Source: Actinomadura montaniterrae
Lineage (GTDB): Bacteria > Actinomycetota > Actinomycetes > Streptosporangiales > Streptosporangiaceae
Direction of reading: 5' to 3'
Assembly (NCBI RefSeq): GCF_008923365.1
Contig: NZ_WBMR01000044.1
Location: 1 to 54,351 of the forward strand
DNA length: 54,351 bases
The notes beneath the pieces were generated by a model, which was not told where the DNA came from, ran no database searches, and saw only the letters and a program-made list of their open reading frames with translations. The position numbers were made by a program, and so were the translations under genes. Within the stretch, counting starts at the first letter, position 1; each line of letters begins with the position of its first letter. Positions 8,439-17,411 of this stretch are shown piece after piece.

Positions 8439-9473
8439 ATGACGCCTGCGAATGTCTCGCATGGTGGGACGCGGGTAAGTGGGGCCCGAGGGCTCCCCGG
8501 CGGGCCGGGGGTCGACGGTGAGCCGCCGGCGGGCCGGACTCGGAACCGGTCGGGTGGGCGGTTCCGGGTTCCGCCTCGGCTGCTGCCCTATCTGCTGCTC
8601 GCGCCCGCGGTGGTCGCCGAGCTGATCGTGCATGTGGTACCGATCGCGGTCGGTGTGTGGATGAGCTTCCGCGAGCTCACGCTCTTCTACATCCGCGACT
8701 GGGCGAAGGCGCCCGGCACGGGCCTCGGCAACTACCGGGTCGCCGTCGACTTCGACGCCGCCATCGGCAAGGACCTGCTGACCTCGTTCCTGGTCACGGT
8801 CGGCGTCACCGTGCTGGCGGTCGGGCTGTCGTGGCTGCTCGGGACGGCCGCCGCGATCCTGATGCAGGACCGGTTCCGGGGGCGCGGGCTGCTGCGCGCG
8901 GCGTTCCTCGTCCCGTACGCGCTGCCCGTCTACGCGGCCGTCATGACGTGGGGATTCCTGTTCCAGCGCGACACCGGCATGGTGAACCACGTGCTGGCCG
9001 ACCAGCTGCACGTCACCGGTGGCGACCGGCCGTTCTGGCTGATCGGCGACAACAGCTTCTGGGCGCTGGTCACCGTCATCGTGTGGCGGTCGTGGCCGTT
9101 CGCGTTCCTGGTGCTGATGGCCGGGCTGCAGAACGTCCCGCGCGACCTGTACGAGGCGTCCGCGCTGGACGGCGCCGGGATCTGGCGGCAGATCCGGCAC
9201 ATCACGCTGCCCGCCCTGCGCCCCATCAACCAGGTGCTCGTCCTCGTGCTGTTCCTGTGGACGTTCAACGACTTCAACACGCCGTTCGTGCTGTTCGGCA
9301 AGGCGCCGCCCACCGGCGGCGACCTGATCTCGCTGCACATCTACCGGGCGTCGTTCCTCACCTGGAACTTCGGCACCGGGTCGGCGATGTCGGTCCTGCT
9401 CCTGCTGTTCCTGCTGCTGGTCACGGCGGTGTACCTGATCGCCACGTCGCGACGGAGGAGCGCCCGTGCATGA
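8439..9473 (+). CDS. Sugar ABC transporter permease (MalF-like, CUT1)
   Basis: The protein has 344 residues with six predicted membrane helices, beginning at about residue 45 (LLPYLLLAPAVV). The EAA loop reads EASALDGAGIWRQIRHITLP, the coupling segment for the ATPase. The first 40 residues are Gly/Pro/Arg-rich and cytoplasmic. No good ribosome-binding site precedes ATG 8439, probably because the TnpB element inserted just upstream and removed the native junction. It overlaps the next permease by 8 bp, so they are co-translated. No ATPase gene is nearby; a shared MsiK-type ATPase elsewhere is the usual actinobacterial solution (inference). Confidence 0.92.
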   Translation: MTPANVSHGGTRVSGARGLPGGPGVDGEPPAGRTRNRSGGRFRVPPRLLPYLLLAPAVVAELIVHVVPIAVGVWMSFRELTLFYIRDWAKAPGTGLGNYRVAVDFDAAIGKDLLTSFLVTVGVTVLAVGLSWLLGTAAAILMQDRFRGRGLLRAAFLVPYALPVYAAVMTWGFLFQRDTGMVNHVLADQLHVTGGDRPFWLIGDNSFWALVTVIVWRSWPFAFLVLMAGLQNVPRDLYEASALDGAGIWRQIRHITLPALRPINQVLVLVLFLWTFNDFNTPFVLFGKAPPTGGDLISLHIYRASFLTWNFGTGSAMSVLLLLFLLLVTAVYLIATSRRRSARA

Positions 9474-10350
9474 CACCGCGACCGCCCGCCCCGGACGGCG
9501 CCGCGCGCCGACCGATCCGCCGGCCTCGTTCCGCTGGACGCGCCGGATCGTCCTGACGCTGCTGGCGGTGTTCACCCTCGTCCCGGTCTACGCGATGATC
9601 AGCTCGTCGCTGAAGCCGCTGAAGGACGTGCGGGGCGCCTTCCACTGGGTCCCCACCGAGCCGACCTTCCGTCCCTATGTCGACATGTGGTCGACGGTGC
9701 CGCTGGCCCGCTACTTCACCAACAGCGTCATCGTCGCGGGCGGCGCCACCGCGGCGTCGGTCGTCATCGCGGTCGGCGCCGCGTACGCGGTGAGCCGGTA
9801 CCGGTTCGCCGGCCGCCGGGTGTTCACCGTGACGGTCCTGTCGACGCAGATGTTCCCGGGGATCCTGTTCCTGCTGCCGCTGTTCCTCATCTTCGTGAAC
9901 GTCGGGAACGCGACCGGGCTCGCTCTGTACGGCAGCCGCGGCGCGCTGATCCTCACCTACCTGACGTTCTCGCTGCCGTTCTCGATCTGGATGCTCGTCG
10001 GCTACTTCGAGTCGATCCCGCGCGAGCTGGACGAGGCGGCGCGGGTGGACGGCTGCGGCCCGGTCGGCGCGCTGCTGCGCGTGATCGTCCCGGCGTCGCT
10101 GCCCGGCATCGTCGCCGTCACCGTCTACGCGTTCATGACCGCGTGGGGCGAGGTGCTGTTCGCCTCGGTGATGACCAACGACCAGACGCGGACGCTGTCG
10201 ATCGGCCTGCAGGGCTACTCGACGCAGCACGAGGTCTACTGGAACCAGGTGATGGCCGCCTCCCTCGTGGTGAGCGTCCCCGTCGTCGCCGGGTTCCTGC
10301 TGCTGCAGCGCTTCCTGGTGACCGGCCTGACCGCCGGCGCCGTCAAGTGA
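9466..10350 (+). CDS. Sugar ABC transporter permease (MalG-like, CUT1)
   Basis: The 294-residue protein has six predicted helices and the CUT1 EAA motif EAARVDGCGPVGALLRVIVP near residue 190. It forms the inner-membrane channel with the preceding permease. ATG 9466 follows GACGGAGGAG, a good ribosome-binding site lying inside the end of the upstream gene. The GH1 gene follows after 40 bp in the same direction, tying import to hydrolysis. Confidence 0.93.
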   Translation: MHDTATARPGRRRAPTDPPASFRWTRRIVLTLLAVFTLVPVYAMISSSLKPLKDVRGAFHWVPTEPTFRPYVDMWSTVPLARYFTNSVIVAGGATAASVVIAVGAAYAVSRYRFAGRRVFTVTVLSTQMFPGILFLLPLFLIFVNVGNATGLALYGSRGALILTYLTFSLPFSIWMLVGYFESIPRELDEAARVDGCGPVGALLRVIVPASLPGIVAVTVYAFMTAWGEVLFASVMTNDQTRTLSIGLQGYSTQHEVYWNQVMAASLVVSVPVVAGFLLLQRFLVTGLTAGAVK

Positions 10351-10390
10351 CCGCCCCCACCGCCCCGCTTCTCACCCCTGAGGGAGACCC

Positions 10391-11764
10391 GTGCCCATCG
10401 ACGACCTGACCGCGTTCGGCCCCGACTTCGCGTGGGGCGCGGCGACCTCCGCCTACCAGGTCGAGGGCGCCGCCCGCGAGGACGGCCGCGCCCCGTCCAT
10501 CTGGGACGCGTTCTGCCGCGTGCCGGGCGCGGTCGCCGGCGGCGACACCGGCGACGTCGCCTGCGACCACTACCATCGCTGGCGCGAGGACGTCGCGCTC
10601 ATGGCGGCGCTCGGGCTCGGCGCCTACCGGTTCTCGATCGCCTGGCCGCGCGTCCTGCCGGACGGGGGCGGTGCCGTGAACGCGGCCGGGCTCGCCTTCT
10701 ACGACCGGCTCGTGGACGCGTTGCTGGAGGCGGGGATCGAGCCGCATCCGACGCTGTACCACTGGGACCTCCCGCAGGCGTTGCAGGACCGCGGCGGCTG
10801 GCCGTCCCGGGACACCGCCGAGCGCTTCGCCGAGTACGCCTCGGTCGTCGCGGGCGCGCTCGGCGACCGGGTGGCGTCCTGGGCGACGCTGAACGAGCCG
10901 GTCTGCGCGGCCTGGCTCGGGCATCTGCGCGGCGTGATGGCGCCGGGCGTCGCCGACGTCGGGCAGGCGGTGCCCGCGTCGTACCACCTGATGCTCGCGC
11001 ACGGCCTCGGCGTGCAGGCGATCCGCGCCGCGGCGCCCGGTGCCCGCGTCGGCGTGGTCCACCTGCTCACCGACTGCGAACCCGGCAGCGACCGGGACGA
11101 GGACGTGGCGGCGGCGCGCCGCGAGGACGGCCATCACAACCGCTGGTGGCTCGACCCGGTCCACGGGCGCGGCCTGCCCGCCGACATGATCGAGGAGTAC
11201 GGGGTCGAGCCGCCGGTGCGGCCCGGCGACCTGGAGGCGATCGCGGCGCCGCTGGACTGGCTGGGCGTCAACTACTACCGCCGGTCGGTCAACGTCGCCG
11301 ACCCGGACGGCCCGCCGCCGCACGCCCGGCAGATCACCCCGGACGGCACGCCGCGCACCGGCATGGACTGGGAGATCCACCCGGACCGGCTGGAGAGGAT
11401 CCTCGTCCGGGTCACCGAGGAGTACGCGCCGCGCAGCGTCATGGTCACCGAGAACGGGTCGGCCTACACCGACACCGTGACCGGCGACGGCGCCGTCCAC
11501 GACCCGGAGCGGACCGCGTACCTGGAGGCGCACCTGGCGGCGTGCGCGTCCGCGATCCGCAAGGGCGTCCCGCTGGACGGCTACTTCGCCTGGTCGCTGC
11601 TGGACAACTTCGAGTGGGCGTACGGGTACGCGCAGCGGTTCGGGCTCGTCCACGTCGACTTCGGGACCCAGGAGCGGACCGTCAAGGACAGCGGGCACCG
11701 CTACGCCGAGATCATCCGGGCGCACCGCGGCCTGTCCGCCGGGACGGTCGCGACCGGCCGCTGA
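10391..11764 (+). CDS. Glycoside hydrolase family 1 beta-glucosidase
   Basis: The 457-residue protein is a full-length GH1 (beta/alpha)8 barrel without a signal peptide, so it acts in the cytoplasm on imported beta-glucosides. The acid/base Glu169 lies in LNEPVC and the nucleophile Glu354 in [21 protein letters not shown] is the GH1 N-terminal signature. The GTG start at 10391 follows GAGGGAGA. It is the last gene of the ABC operon, so the imported ligand is likely cellobiose or another beta-glucoside (inference). Confidence 0.95.
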   Translation: MPIDDLTAFGPDFAWGAATSAYQVEGAAREDGRAPSIWDAFCRVPGAVAGGDTGDVACDHYHRWREDVALMAALGLGAYRFSIAWPRVLPDGGGAVNAAGLAFYDRLVDALLEAGIEPHPTLYHWDLPQALQDRGGWPSRDTAERFAEYASVVAGALGDRVASWATLNEPVCAAWLGHLRGVMAPGVADVGQAVPASYHLMLAHGLGVQAIRAAAPGARVGVVHLLTDCEPGSDRDEDVAAARREDGHHNRWWLDPVHGRGLPADMIEEYGVEPPVRPGDLEAIAAPLDWLGVNYYRRSVNVADPDGPPPHARQITPDGTPRTGMDWEIHPDRLERILVRVTEEYAPRSVMVTENGSAYTDTVTGDGAVHDPERTAYLEAHLAACASAIRKGVPLDGYFAWSLLDNFEWAYGYAQRFGLVHVDFGTQERTVKDSGHRYAEIIRAHRGLSAGTVATGR

Positions 11765-11881
11765 CCGCCCGCGCCGGGGACCGGGCGGCCCGGGGCCGTG
11801 TCCGGGCGTCGCGCGCGTCCCGCCTACAGTGAGGCTCCACCAGGCCCGTGACGGGCGGGCGCCGGGGTGAGGAGGACCGGG

Positions 11882-14800
11882 GTGGGCGGGATCCTTGTGG
11901 CCAACCGGGGCGAGATCGCGCTGCGGATCGTCCGGGCGGCGGCGGAGCTGGGGCTGCGGACGGCCGCCGTGCACACCCGCGACGACGCCGGCTCCCCGCA
12001 CACCCGCCGCGCGGACGAGGTGCGGGCGCTGCCCGGCGAGGGCGTCGCCGGCTACCTCGACGCGGACGCGGTGATCGCCGCCGCCAAGGACGCCGGCGCC
12101 ACCGCCGTCCACCCCGGCTACGGGTTCCTGAGCGAGAACGCCGCGTTCGCCGCTCGGTGCGCCGCCGCCGGGCTGACGTTCATCGGCCCGAGTCCTGAGC
12201 TGCTGGAGCTGTTCGGCGACAAGACGAGGTCCCGGGACCTGGCCCGGCAGGCGGGCGTGCCGGTGACGCCGGGCACGCCCGGGCCGGTGACGCTCGCCGA
12301 TGCGGAGGCGTTCGCGCGCGAGCACGGGCCGGTGATGCTCAAGGCGGTCGCGGGCGGCGGCGGTCGCGGCATGCGCGTCGTCGCCGAACCCGGCGGCATG
12401 GCGGAGGCGTACGAGCGGTGCCGTTCCGAGGCGCTCGCCGCCTTCGGCAACGGCGACCTGTACGCCGAGAAGCACGTGCCCCGCGCCCGCCACATCGAGG
12501 TGCAGATCGCGGGCGACGGCTCCGGCGCCGTCACCCACCTGTGGGAACGCGACTGCAGCGTCCAGCGCCGCAACCAGAAGCTGATCGAGATCGCCCCGGC
12601 GCCCGCGCTGCCGCCCGGCCTGCGGGACGCGCTGCTCGACGCCGCGATCCGCATGGCCGCGCGCGTCCGCTACGCGAGCCTCGGCACGTTCGAGTTCCTC
12701 GTGTCCGGCGAGGAGTTCTGGTTCCTGGAGGCCAACCCGAGGCTGCAGGTCGAGCACACCGTCACCGAGGAGATCACCGGCGTCGACCTGGTGAAGGCGC
12801 AGATCCGGCTGGCGCTCGGCGAGGACCTGGCCGCCGTCGGCCTGGCCGCGCCGCCGGCCGCGCACGGCTGCGCCGTCCAGGTGCGCGTCAACACCGAGAC
12901 GATCGGGCCTGACGGCGCGCCGCACCCGCACGCCGGGACGCTCACCGCGTTCGCGCCGCCGACCGGTCCCGGCGTCCGCGTCGACACCTACGGGCACCCC
13001 GGCTACCGCACGAGCCCCCGCTACGATCCGCTGCTGGCGAAGGTCATCGCCCGCGCGGAGGACCTGCCTACCGCCGCCGCCCGCGCCCACGGCGCGCTCG
13101 GCGAGTTCGAGATCGCCGGGGTCGCGACGAGCATCCCGCTGTTGCAGGGCGTCCTGCGGCATCCCGCGTTCACGGCGGGCGGCGTCCCGACGTCGTTCAT
13201 CGCCGACCACCTCCCGGAGCTGCTGCGCAGCGAGCACCAGCGGTTCTACGTCCCGTCCGCGGAGGAGACCGCCGCGTCCGTCCGAGTCGCGCCGGACGCG
13301 CCGCCCGGCACGGTCGCGGTGGCCGCGCCGATGCAGGGCACGGTGGTGAGCGTCGAGGCCGCCGAGGGGGACCTCGTCCGCGCGGGGGCACCGGTGCTGA
13401 TCCTCGAGGCGATGAAGATGGAGCACGTCGTCCGGGCGGGGGAGGCGGGCGTCGTCCGCGCCCTCGCCGCGGCGCCCGGCACCACCGTCGCGGAGGGCGC
13501 GCCGCTGCTGTTCCTCGAACCCGCCGAGGCCGGCGGCGACCACGCCGACGACGAGGCGGAGGCCGACCTCGACGCGATCCGCGCCGACCTCGCGGAGACG
13601 ATCCGGCGGCACGAGATCGGGCTGGACGCGGCCCGCCCGGAGGCCGTCGCCAAGCGGCACGCGCGCGGCCACCGCACCGCCCGCGAGAACATCGAGGACC
13701 TCTGCGACCCCGGGACGTTCGTGGAGTACGGCGCGCTCGCCATCGCCGCGCAGCGGCAGCGCCGGTCTCTGGACGACCTCATCGAGCGCACCCCCGCCGA
13801 CGGCATGGTCTGCGGCCTCGGCGACGTCAACGGCGGCCAGGCCGTCGTGATGTCCTACGACTACATGGTGCTGGCCGGGACGCAGGGGCACCAGAACCAC
13901 CGCAAGACCGACCGGATGCTCGACCTCGCGCGGCGCCGGAGCCTGCCGGTCGTGCTGTTCGCCGAGGGCGGCGGCGGGCGTCCCGGCGACACCGACACCT
14001 CGATGGTGTCCGGCCTGGACGTGACGACCTTCCACGCCATGGGCCGCCTCAGCGGCGCGGTCCCGTCCGTCGGGATCGCGTCCGGGCGCTGCTTCGCCGG
14101 TAACGCGGCGCTGCTCGGCTGCTGCGACGTCATCATCGCCACCCGCGACGCCAACATCGGCATGGGCGGGCCCGCGATGATCGAGGGCGGCGGGCTGGGC
14201 GTGTTCGCCCCGGAGGAGATCGGCCCGATCGCCGACCAGGAGCCCAACGGCGTCGTCGACATCGTCGTCGAGGACGAGGCCGAGGCCGTCGGCGTCGCCC
14301 GCCGCTACCTGTCCTACTTCCAGGGCCCGGCCGGCGAGTGGACGTGCGACGACCAGCGGATCCTCCGGCACGTGATCCCCGAGAACCGGCTGCGCGCCTA
14401 CGACGTCCGCAAGGTGATCGGGCACCTGGCCGACACCGGGTCGGTGCTGGAGCTGCGCCGCGCGTTCGGCATCGGGGTCGTCACCGCGCTCGTGCGGATC
14501 GAAGGCCGCCCCATGGGCCTGATCGCCAACAACCCGGCGCACCTCGGCGGTGCCATCGACCGCGACGCCGCCGACAAGGCCGCCCGCTTCCTGCAGCTCT
14601 GCGACGCGCACGACCTGCCCGTCGTGTCGCTGTGCGACACCCCCGGGTTCATGGTCGGTCCGGACGCCGAGCGCACCGCGACCGTCCGGCACTTCAGCCG
14701 GATGTTCGTCACCGGCGCGAACCTGAGCGTCCCGCTCGTCACGGTGGTCCTGCGCAAGGGCTACGGGCTCGGCGCGCAGGCGATGGCGGGCGGCGGGTTC

Positions 14801-15094
14801 AAGGCCCCGCTCGCGACCGTCGCGTGGCCGACCGGCGAGATCGGCGGCATGGGCCTGGAGGGCGCCGTCCGGCTCGGGTTCCGCAAGGAGCTCGCGGCGG
14901 CCGAGGACCCGAAGGCGCTGTTCGAGACGATGGTCGCCGCCGCCTACGAGCACGGCAAGGCGCTCAACGCCGCCACCGTGTTCGAGCTGGACGACGTCAT
15001 CGACCCGGCCGGCACCCGGCGGCTCGTCACCACGGCGTTCGCGTCCGCACCGCCCACCGCGGACCGGCCGCGGCGCTGGGTGGACACCTGGTGA
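11882..15094 (+). CDS. Single-chain acyl-CoA carboxylase (biotin carboxylase + biotin carrier + carboxyltransferase)
   Basis: One 1070-residue polypeptide carries all three activities for ATP-dependent carboxylation of an acyl-CoA. The biotin carboxylase spans about residues 1-450 (VANRGEIA, HPGYGFLSENA, EANPRLQVEHTVTE). The biotin carrier spans about 475-550, with EAMKMEH and biotinylated Lys512. A fused carboxyltransferase of crotonase-like repeats fills about 555-1070. AGGAGG at 11870-11875 fixes the GTG at 11882. Actinobacterial enzymes usually split these over separate AccA and AccD chains, so this resembles the less common long-chain-type (LCC) acyl-CoA carboxylases. The substrate is unproved. 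Confidence 0.93.
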   Translation: MGGILVANRGEIALRIVRAAAELGLRTAAVHTRDDAGSPHTRRADEVRALPGEGVAGYLDADAVIAAAKDAGATAVHPGYGFLSENAAFAARCAAAGLTFIGPSPELLELFGDKTRSRDLARQAGVPVTPGTPGPVTLADAEAFAREHGPVMLKAVAGGGGRGMRVVAEPGGMAEAYERCRSEALAAFGNGDLYAEKHVPRARHIEVQIAGDGSGAVTHLWERDCSVQRRNQKLIEIAPAPALPPGLRDALLDAAIRMAARVRYASLGTFEFLVSGEEFWFLEANPRLQVEHTVTEEITGVDLVKAQIRLALGEDLAAVGLAAPPAAHGCAVQVRVNTETIGPDGAPHPHAGTLTAFAPPTGPGVRVDTYGHPGYRTSPRYDPLLAKVIARAEDLPTAAARAHGALGEFEIAGVATSIPLLQGVLRHPAFTAGGVPTSFIADHLPELLRSEHQRFYVPSAEETAASVRVAPDAPPGTVAVAAPMQGTVVSVEAAEGDLVRAGAPVLILEAMKMEHVVRAGEAGVVRALAAAPGTTVAEGAPLLFLEPAEAGGDHADDEAEADLDAIRADLAETIRRHEIGLDAARPEAVAKRHARGHRTARENIEDLCDPGTFVEYGALAIAAQRQRRSLDDLIERTPADGMVCGLGDVNGGQAVVMSYDYMVLAGTQGHQNHRKTDRMLDLARRRSLPVVLFAEGGGGRPGDTDTSMVSGLDVTTFHAMGRLSGAVPSVGIASGRCFAGNAALLGCCDVIIATRDANIGMGGPAMIEGGGLGVFAPEEIGPIADQEPNGVVDIVVEDEAEAVGVARRYLSYFQGPAGEWTCDDQRILRHVIPENRLRAYDVRKVIGHLADTGSVLELRRAFGIGVVTALVRIEGRPMGLIANNPAHLGGAIDRDAADKAARFLQLCDAHDLPVVSLCDTPGFMVGPDAERTATVRHFSRMFVTGANLSVPLVTVVLRKGYGLGAQAMAGGGFKAPLATVAWPTGEIGGMGLEGAVRLGFRKELAAAEDPKALFETMVAAAYEHGKALNAATVFELDDVIDPAGTRRLVTTAFASAPPTADRPRRWVDTW

Positions 15095-15875
15095 CCGGCG
15101 CCGCCCCGGCCAGGTAGGCGGCCCGGACGCACGGATCGGCGCGGACCTCGGCGGGCGGGCCGGCCGCGATCATCCGGCCGCCGTCCAGGACGTGCAGGAC
15201 GTCGCACACCCCGAGCACCGGCTCCAGGTCGCGCTCGGCGACCAGCACCGCGACGCCCTCGGCGGCGAGATCGCGCAGCAGCACCTCCAGCGCCCTGGCC
15301 CGGCGCTCCGGCAGGTCCGTCCACGGGTCGTCCAGCAACAGGACGGAGGGTTCGGCGGCCAGCGCGCGCGCCAGCCCGGTGAGGCATGCCACGCCTGGCG
15401 GCACGTCGCGCGCCGCCAGGTCGGCGAACTCGGCGATCCCTACGCGGGCCAGCAGTTCGTCGGCGCGGTCGCCTGCTTCGGCGCGCGCGCGGCGACGGCG
15501 TGCCCACCGGTCCCGGGCCGTGCGGCCGCCGTGGTCCCGCAGGGCCGCGTGCTTGCGCGCCGCTGCCCGGACGCTCTCGCCGACGGTCCGCGACCGCCAC
15601 CGCTCCGGCTCCCGGGACGTCCGGGCGATCCCGCGCCGCGCGCGCTCCCGTGCCGCGCTCGCCGTCAGGTCGGCGTCGTCCAGGTGGACGGTGCCCTCGG
15701 CGGGACGGCGCAGCCCGGCGATGACGTCGCACAGGGTCGCCCTGCCCGCGCCGTCCGGTCCGACGAGCCCGGCGACCGTGCCCGGCGGGACCGTCAGCGC
15801 GGCGCCCCGGACGGCGGTCACCCCGCCGACCCGCACCGTGACGTCCGCGACCCGCAGTCCCTGAGCGGTTGACAT
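15027..15875 (-). CDS. Degenerate LivG/LivF-like ABC ATP-binding protein, probably catalytically dead
   Basis: The 282-residue fold follows branched-chain amino-acid ABC ATPases, but every ATPase motif is altered. Walker A reads GPDGAGRAT (Lys to Arg). The Q-loop position is Arg (RTSRE). The LSGGQ signature is replaced by PPGVACL. Walker B ends DDP instead of DEP, and the H-loop His is Arg (AERD). There is no permease or partner ATPase nearby. Its 3' end overlaps the convergent carboxylase gene by 68 bp. The frame is intact, so it is either a young decaying paralog or a non-hydrolysing regulatory subunit. A normal transporter role looks unlikely. Confidence 0.75.
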   Translation of the reverse strand: MSTAQGLRVADVTVRVGGVTAVRGAALTVPPGTVAGLVGPDGAGRATLCDVIAGLRRPAEGTVHLDDADLTASAARERARRGIARTSREPERWRSRTVGESVRAAARKHAALRDHGGRTARDRWARRRRARAEAGDRADELLARVGIAEFADLAARDVPPGVACLTGLARALAAEPSVLLLDDPWTDLPERRARALEVLLRDLAAEGVAVLVAERDLEPVLGVCDVLHVLDGGRMIAAGPPAEVRADPCVRAAYLAGAAPVTRCPPSAAAGPRWAVRTRTPW

Positions 15876-15925
15876 CGGCGCCTCCCGGCCGGTCCGGTGC
15901 CCGGCGGCCCGCCTCGCGGGCCTTG

Positions 15926-15941
15926 TGTGATGTGGATCACT
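15926..15941. promoter_or_regulatory. CRP/FNR-type binding site
   Basis: TGTGA-TGTGGA-TCACT matches the CRP consensus TGTGA-N6-TCACA with one arm mismatch. It lies between the degenerate ABC gene and the divergent oxidoreductase gene. GGATCA is also repeated at 15934 and 15945, eleven bases apart. A GlxR/Crp-like regulator is the likely reader (inference). Confidence 0.5.
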
Positions 15942-16046
15942 GACGGATCATCACCCTACTGAGGCGTGCGCGCGCGGGCAACGGGCGTGCGCGCGGCGGC
16001 GACAGGCGTGCCGGTGTGCGCGCGGGGCGGCGGTCGGAGGGGCGTC

Positions 16047-17405
16047 ATGGCGGACTGGAGGACGCGGAGCCTGTGGCTGTCCCGCAGGCCCTACGAGCCC
16101 GCGCCGCCGCTCGACGGCGGCCTGGACGTGGACGTGGTCATCGTCGGCGGGGGCTTCACCGGCCTGTGGACCGCGATCCACCTCAAGGACGCCGACCCGT
16201 CCGTGGACGTCGCCGTCCTGGAGCAGCGGGTCGCGGGCTACGGCGCGTCCGGCCGCAACGGCGGCTTCGCGATGACGATGATCGGCCGCAACCTGCACGA
16301 CCTGGTCCGCAAGGCCGGCCCGGCGCGTGCCCGCGCCACCCGGCTGGCGATGCGCAGCACCCTGCGCGACATCGCGGCGTTCGTCCGCGACGAGGGCATC
16401 GACGCCGACCTGACCCGCCCCGGCCTGCTGACGGTCTCGAACGGGCCGGAGCAGGACGAGCGGATCCGCCAGGACCTGGAGGCGTCCCAGCGGCTCGGCC
16501 TGGACGACCTGCGCTACCTCAGCGGCCCCGAGTGCCGCTCCCTGGTGGCCACCGACCGGATCCGGTGCGGCCACTTCGAGGAGGACGCGCTGCTGGTCGA
16601 CCCCGCCGCGCTCACCCGCGGCCTGCGCGACGCCGCCGTGCGCCGCGGCGTGCGGGTCTTCGAGTCGACGCCCGTGCGCGGCCTCGCGCTGCCCGGCACG
16701 CACGTCGTGGCCCGCACCCCGGGCGGCGACGTCCGGGCGGACCGGGCGCTGCTGGCGACCAACGCCTACGCGCACGCGGTGCCCGCGCTGCGCCGCTGGC
16801 TGTTCACCATCGTCGCCTCGATCGTCGTGACCGAGCCGCTCACCGGCGAGCAGTGGAAGCGGGTCGGCTGGGACGGCGGCGCCGGCGTCGAGGACAAGCG
16901 GATCATGCCGCACTTCCACCGGCCGACCCCCGACGGCCGGATCCTGTGGGGCGGGCGCGACGCGCCGTTCGCGCCCGCCGGCCCCGACCCGCGCCAGGAC
17001 CGGTCGCCGCGGGTGTTCCGGCGCCTGGAGGAGACGTTCCGCTGGACGTTCCCGCAGCTGGACGACGTGCGGATCGACCGCGGCTGGTGCGGTCCCGTCG
17101 CCGGCACCGTCAACTGCTTCGCGCACGCCGGGCGGCTCGGCCGCGGCCGCCGCGTCGTCTACGCGCTCGGCTACGCCGGCCACGGCGTCGGCCCCAGCCA
17201 CCTCACCGCGAAGATCGCCCGCGACCTGCTGCTCGACCGCGGCAGCGAGCTGCTCGACCTGCCGATGGCCGCCAAGCGGCCCGTGCCGCTGCCGCCGGGC
17301 CCGCTGCGAGGGCTCGTCCTCAACGGCTCGCAGCGCGTCCTGCAGCGCGCCGACGACGGCGACGGCGGCCCGCTGACCGGGCTCGCCCTCCGCTTCCTGC
17401 AGTGA
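16047..17405 (+). CDS. FAD-dependent amino-acid/glycine oxidase-like oxidoreductase (DadA/GlpO superfamily)
   Basis: The protein has 452 residues from the ATG at 16047, which follows GGAGGGG. VDVVIVGGGFTGLWTA is the N-terminal dinucleotide-binding motif, followed by Glu at the end of strand 2. GYGASGRNGGF matches the flavin-attachment region of DAO-family enzymes such as gamma-glutamylputrescine oxidase. The C-terminal GYAGHGVGPSH loop also fits that group. It would oxidise the C-N bond of an amine or amino acid. It ends 6 bp from the convergent SDR gene. The exact substrate is open. Confidence 0.87.
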   Translation: MADWRTRSLWLSRRPYEPAPPLDGGLDVDVVIVGGGFTGLWTAIHLKDADPSVDVAVLEQRVAGYGASGRNGGFAMTMIGRNLHDLVRKAGPARARATRLAMRSTLRDIAAFVRDEGIDADLTRPGLLTVSNGPEQDERIRQDLEASQRLGLDDLRYLSGPECRSLVATDRIRCGHFEEDALLVDPAALTRGLRDAAVRRGVRVFESTPVRGLALPGTHVVARTPGGDVRADRALLATNAYAHAVPALRRWLFTIVASIVVTEPLTGEQWKRVGWDGGAGVEDKRIMPHFHRPTPDGRILWGGRDAPFAPAGPDPRQDRSPRVFRRLEETFRWTFPQLDDVRIDRGWCGPVAGTVNCFAHAGRLGRGRRVVYALGYAGHGVGPSHLTAKIARDLLLDRGSELLDLPMAAKRPVPLPPGPLRGLVLNGSQRVLQRADDGDGGPLTGLALRFLQ

Positions 17406-17411
17406 CGCCCG

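Noticed and set aside
10343..14953. A minus-strand open frame of more than 1500 codons across the glucosidase and carboxylase genes
   Set aside because: It is antisense to two genes with intact catalytic motifs, has low-complexity Arg/Gly/Ala/Val composition and matches no domain; very GC-rich DNA yields such shadows.
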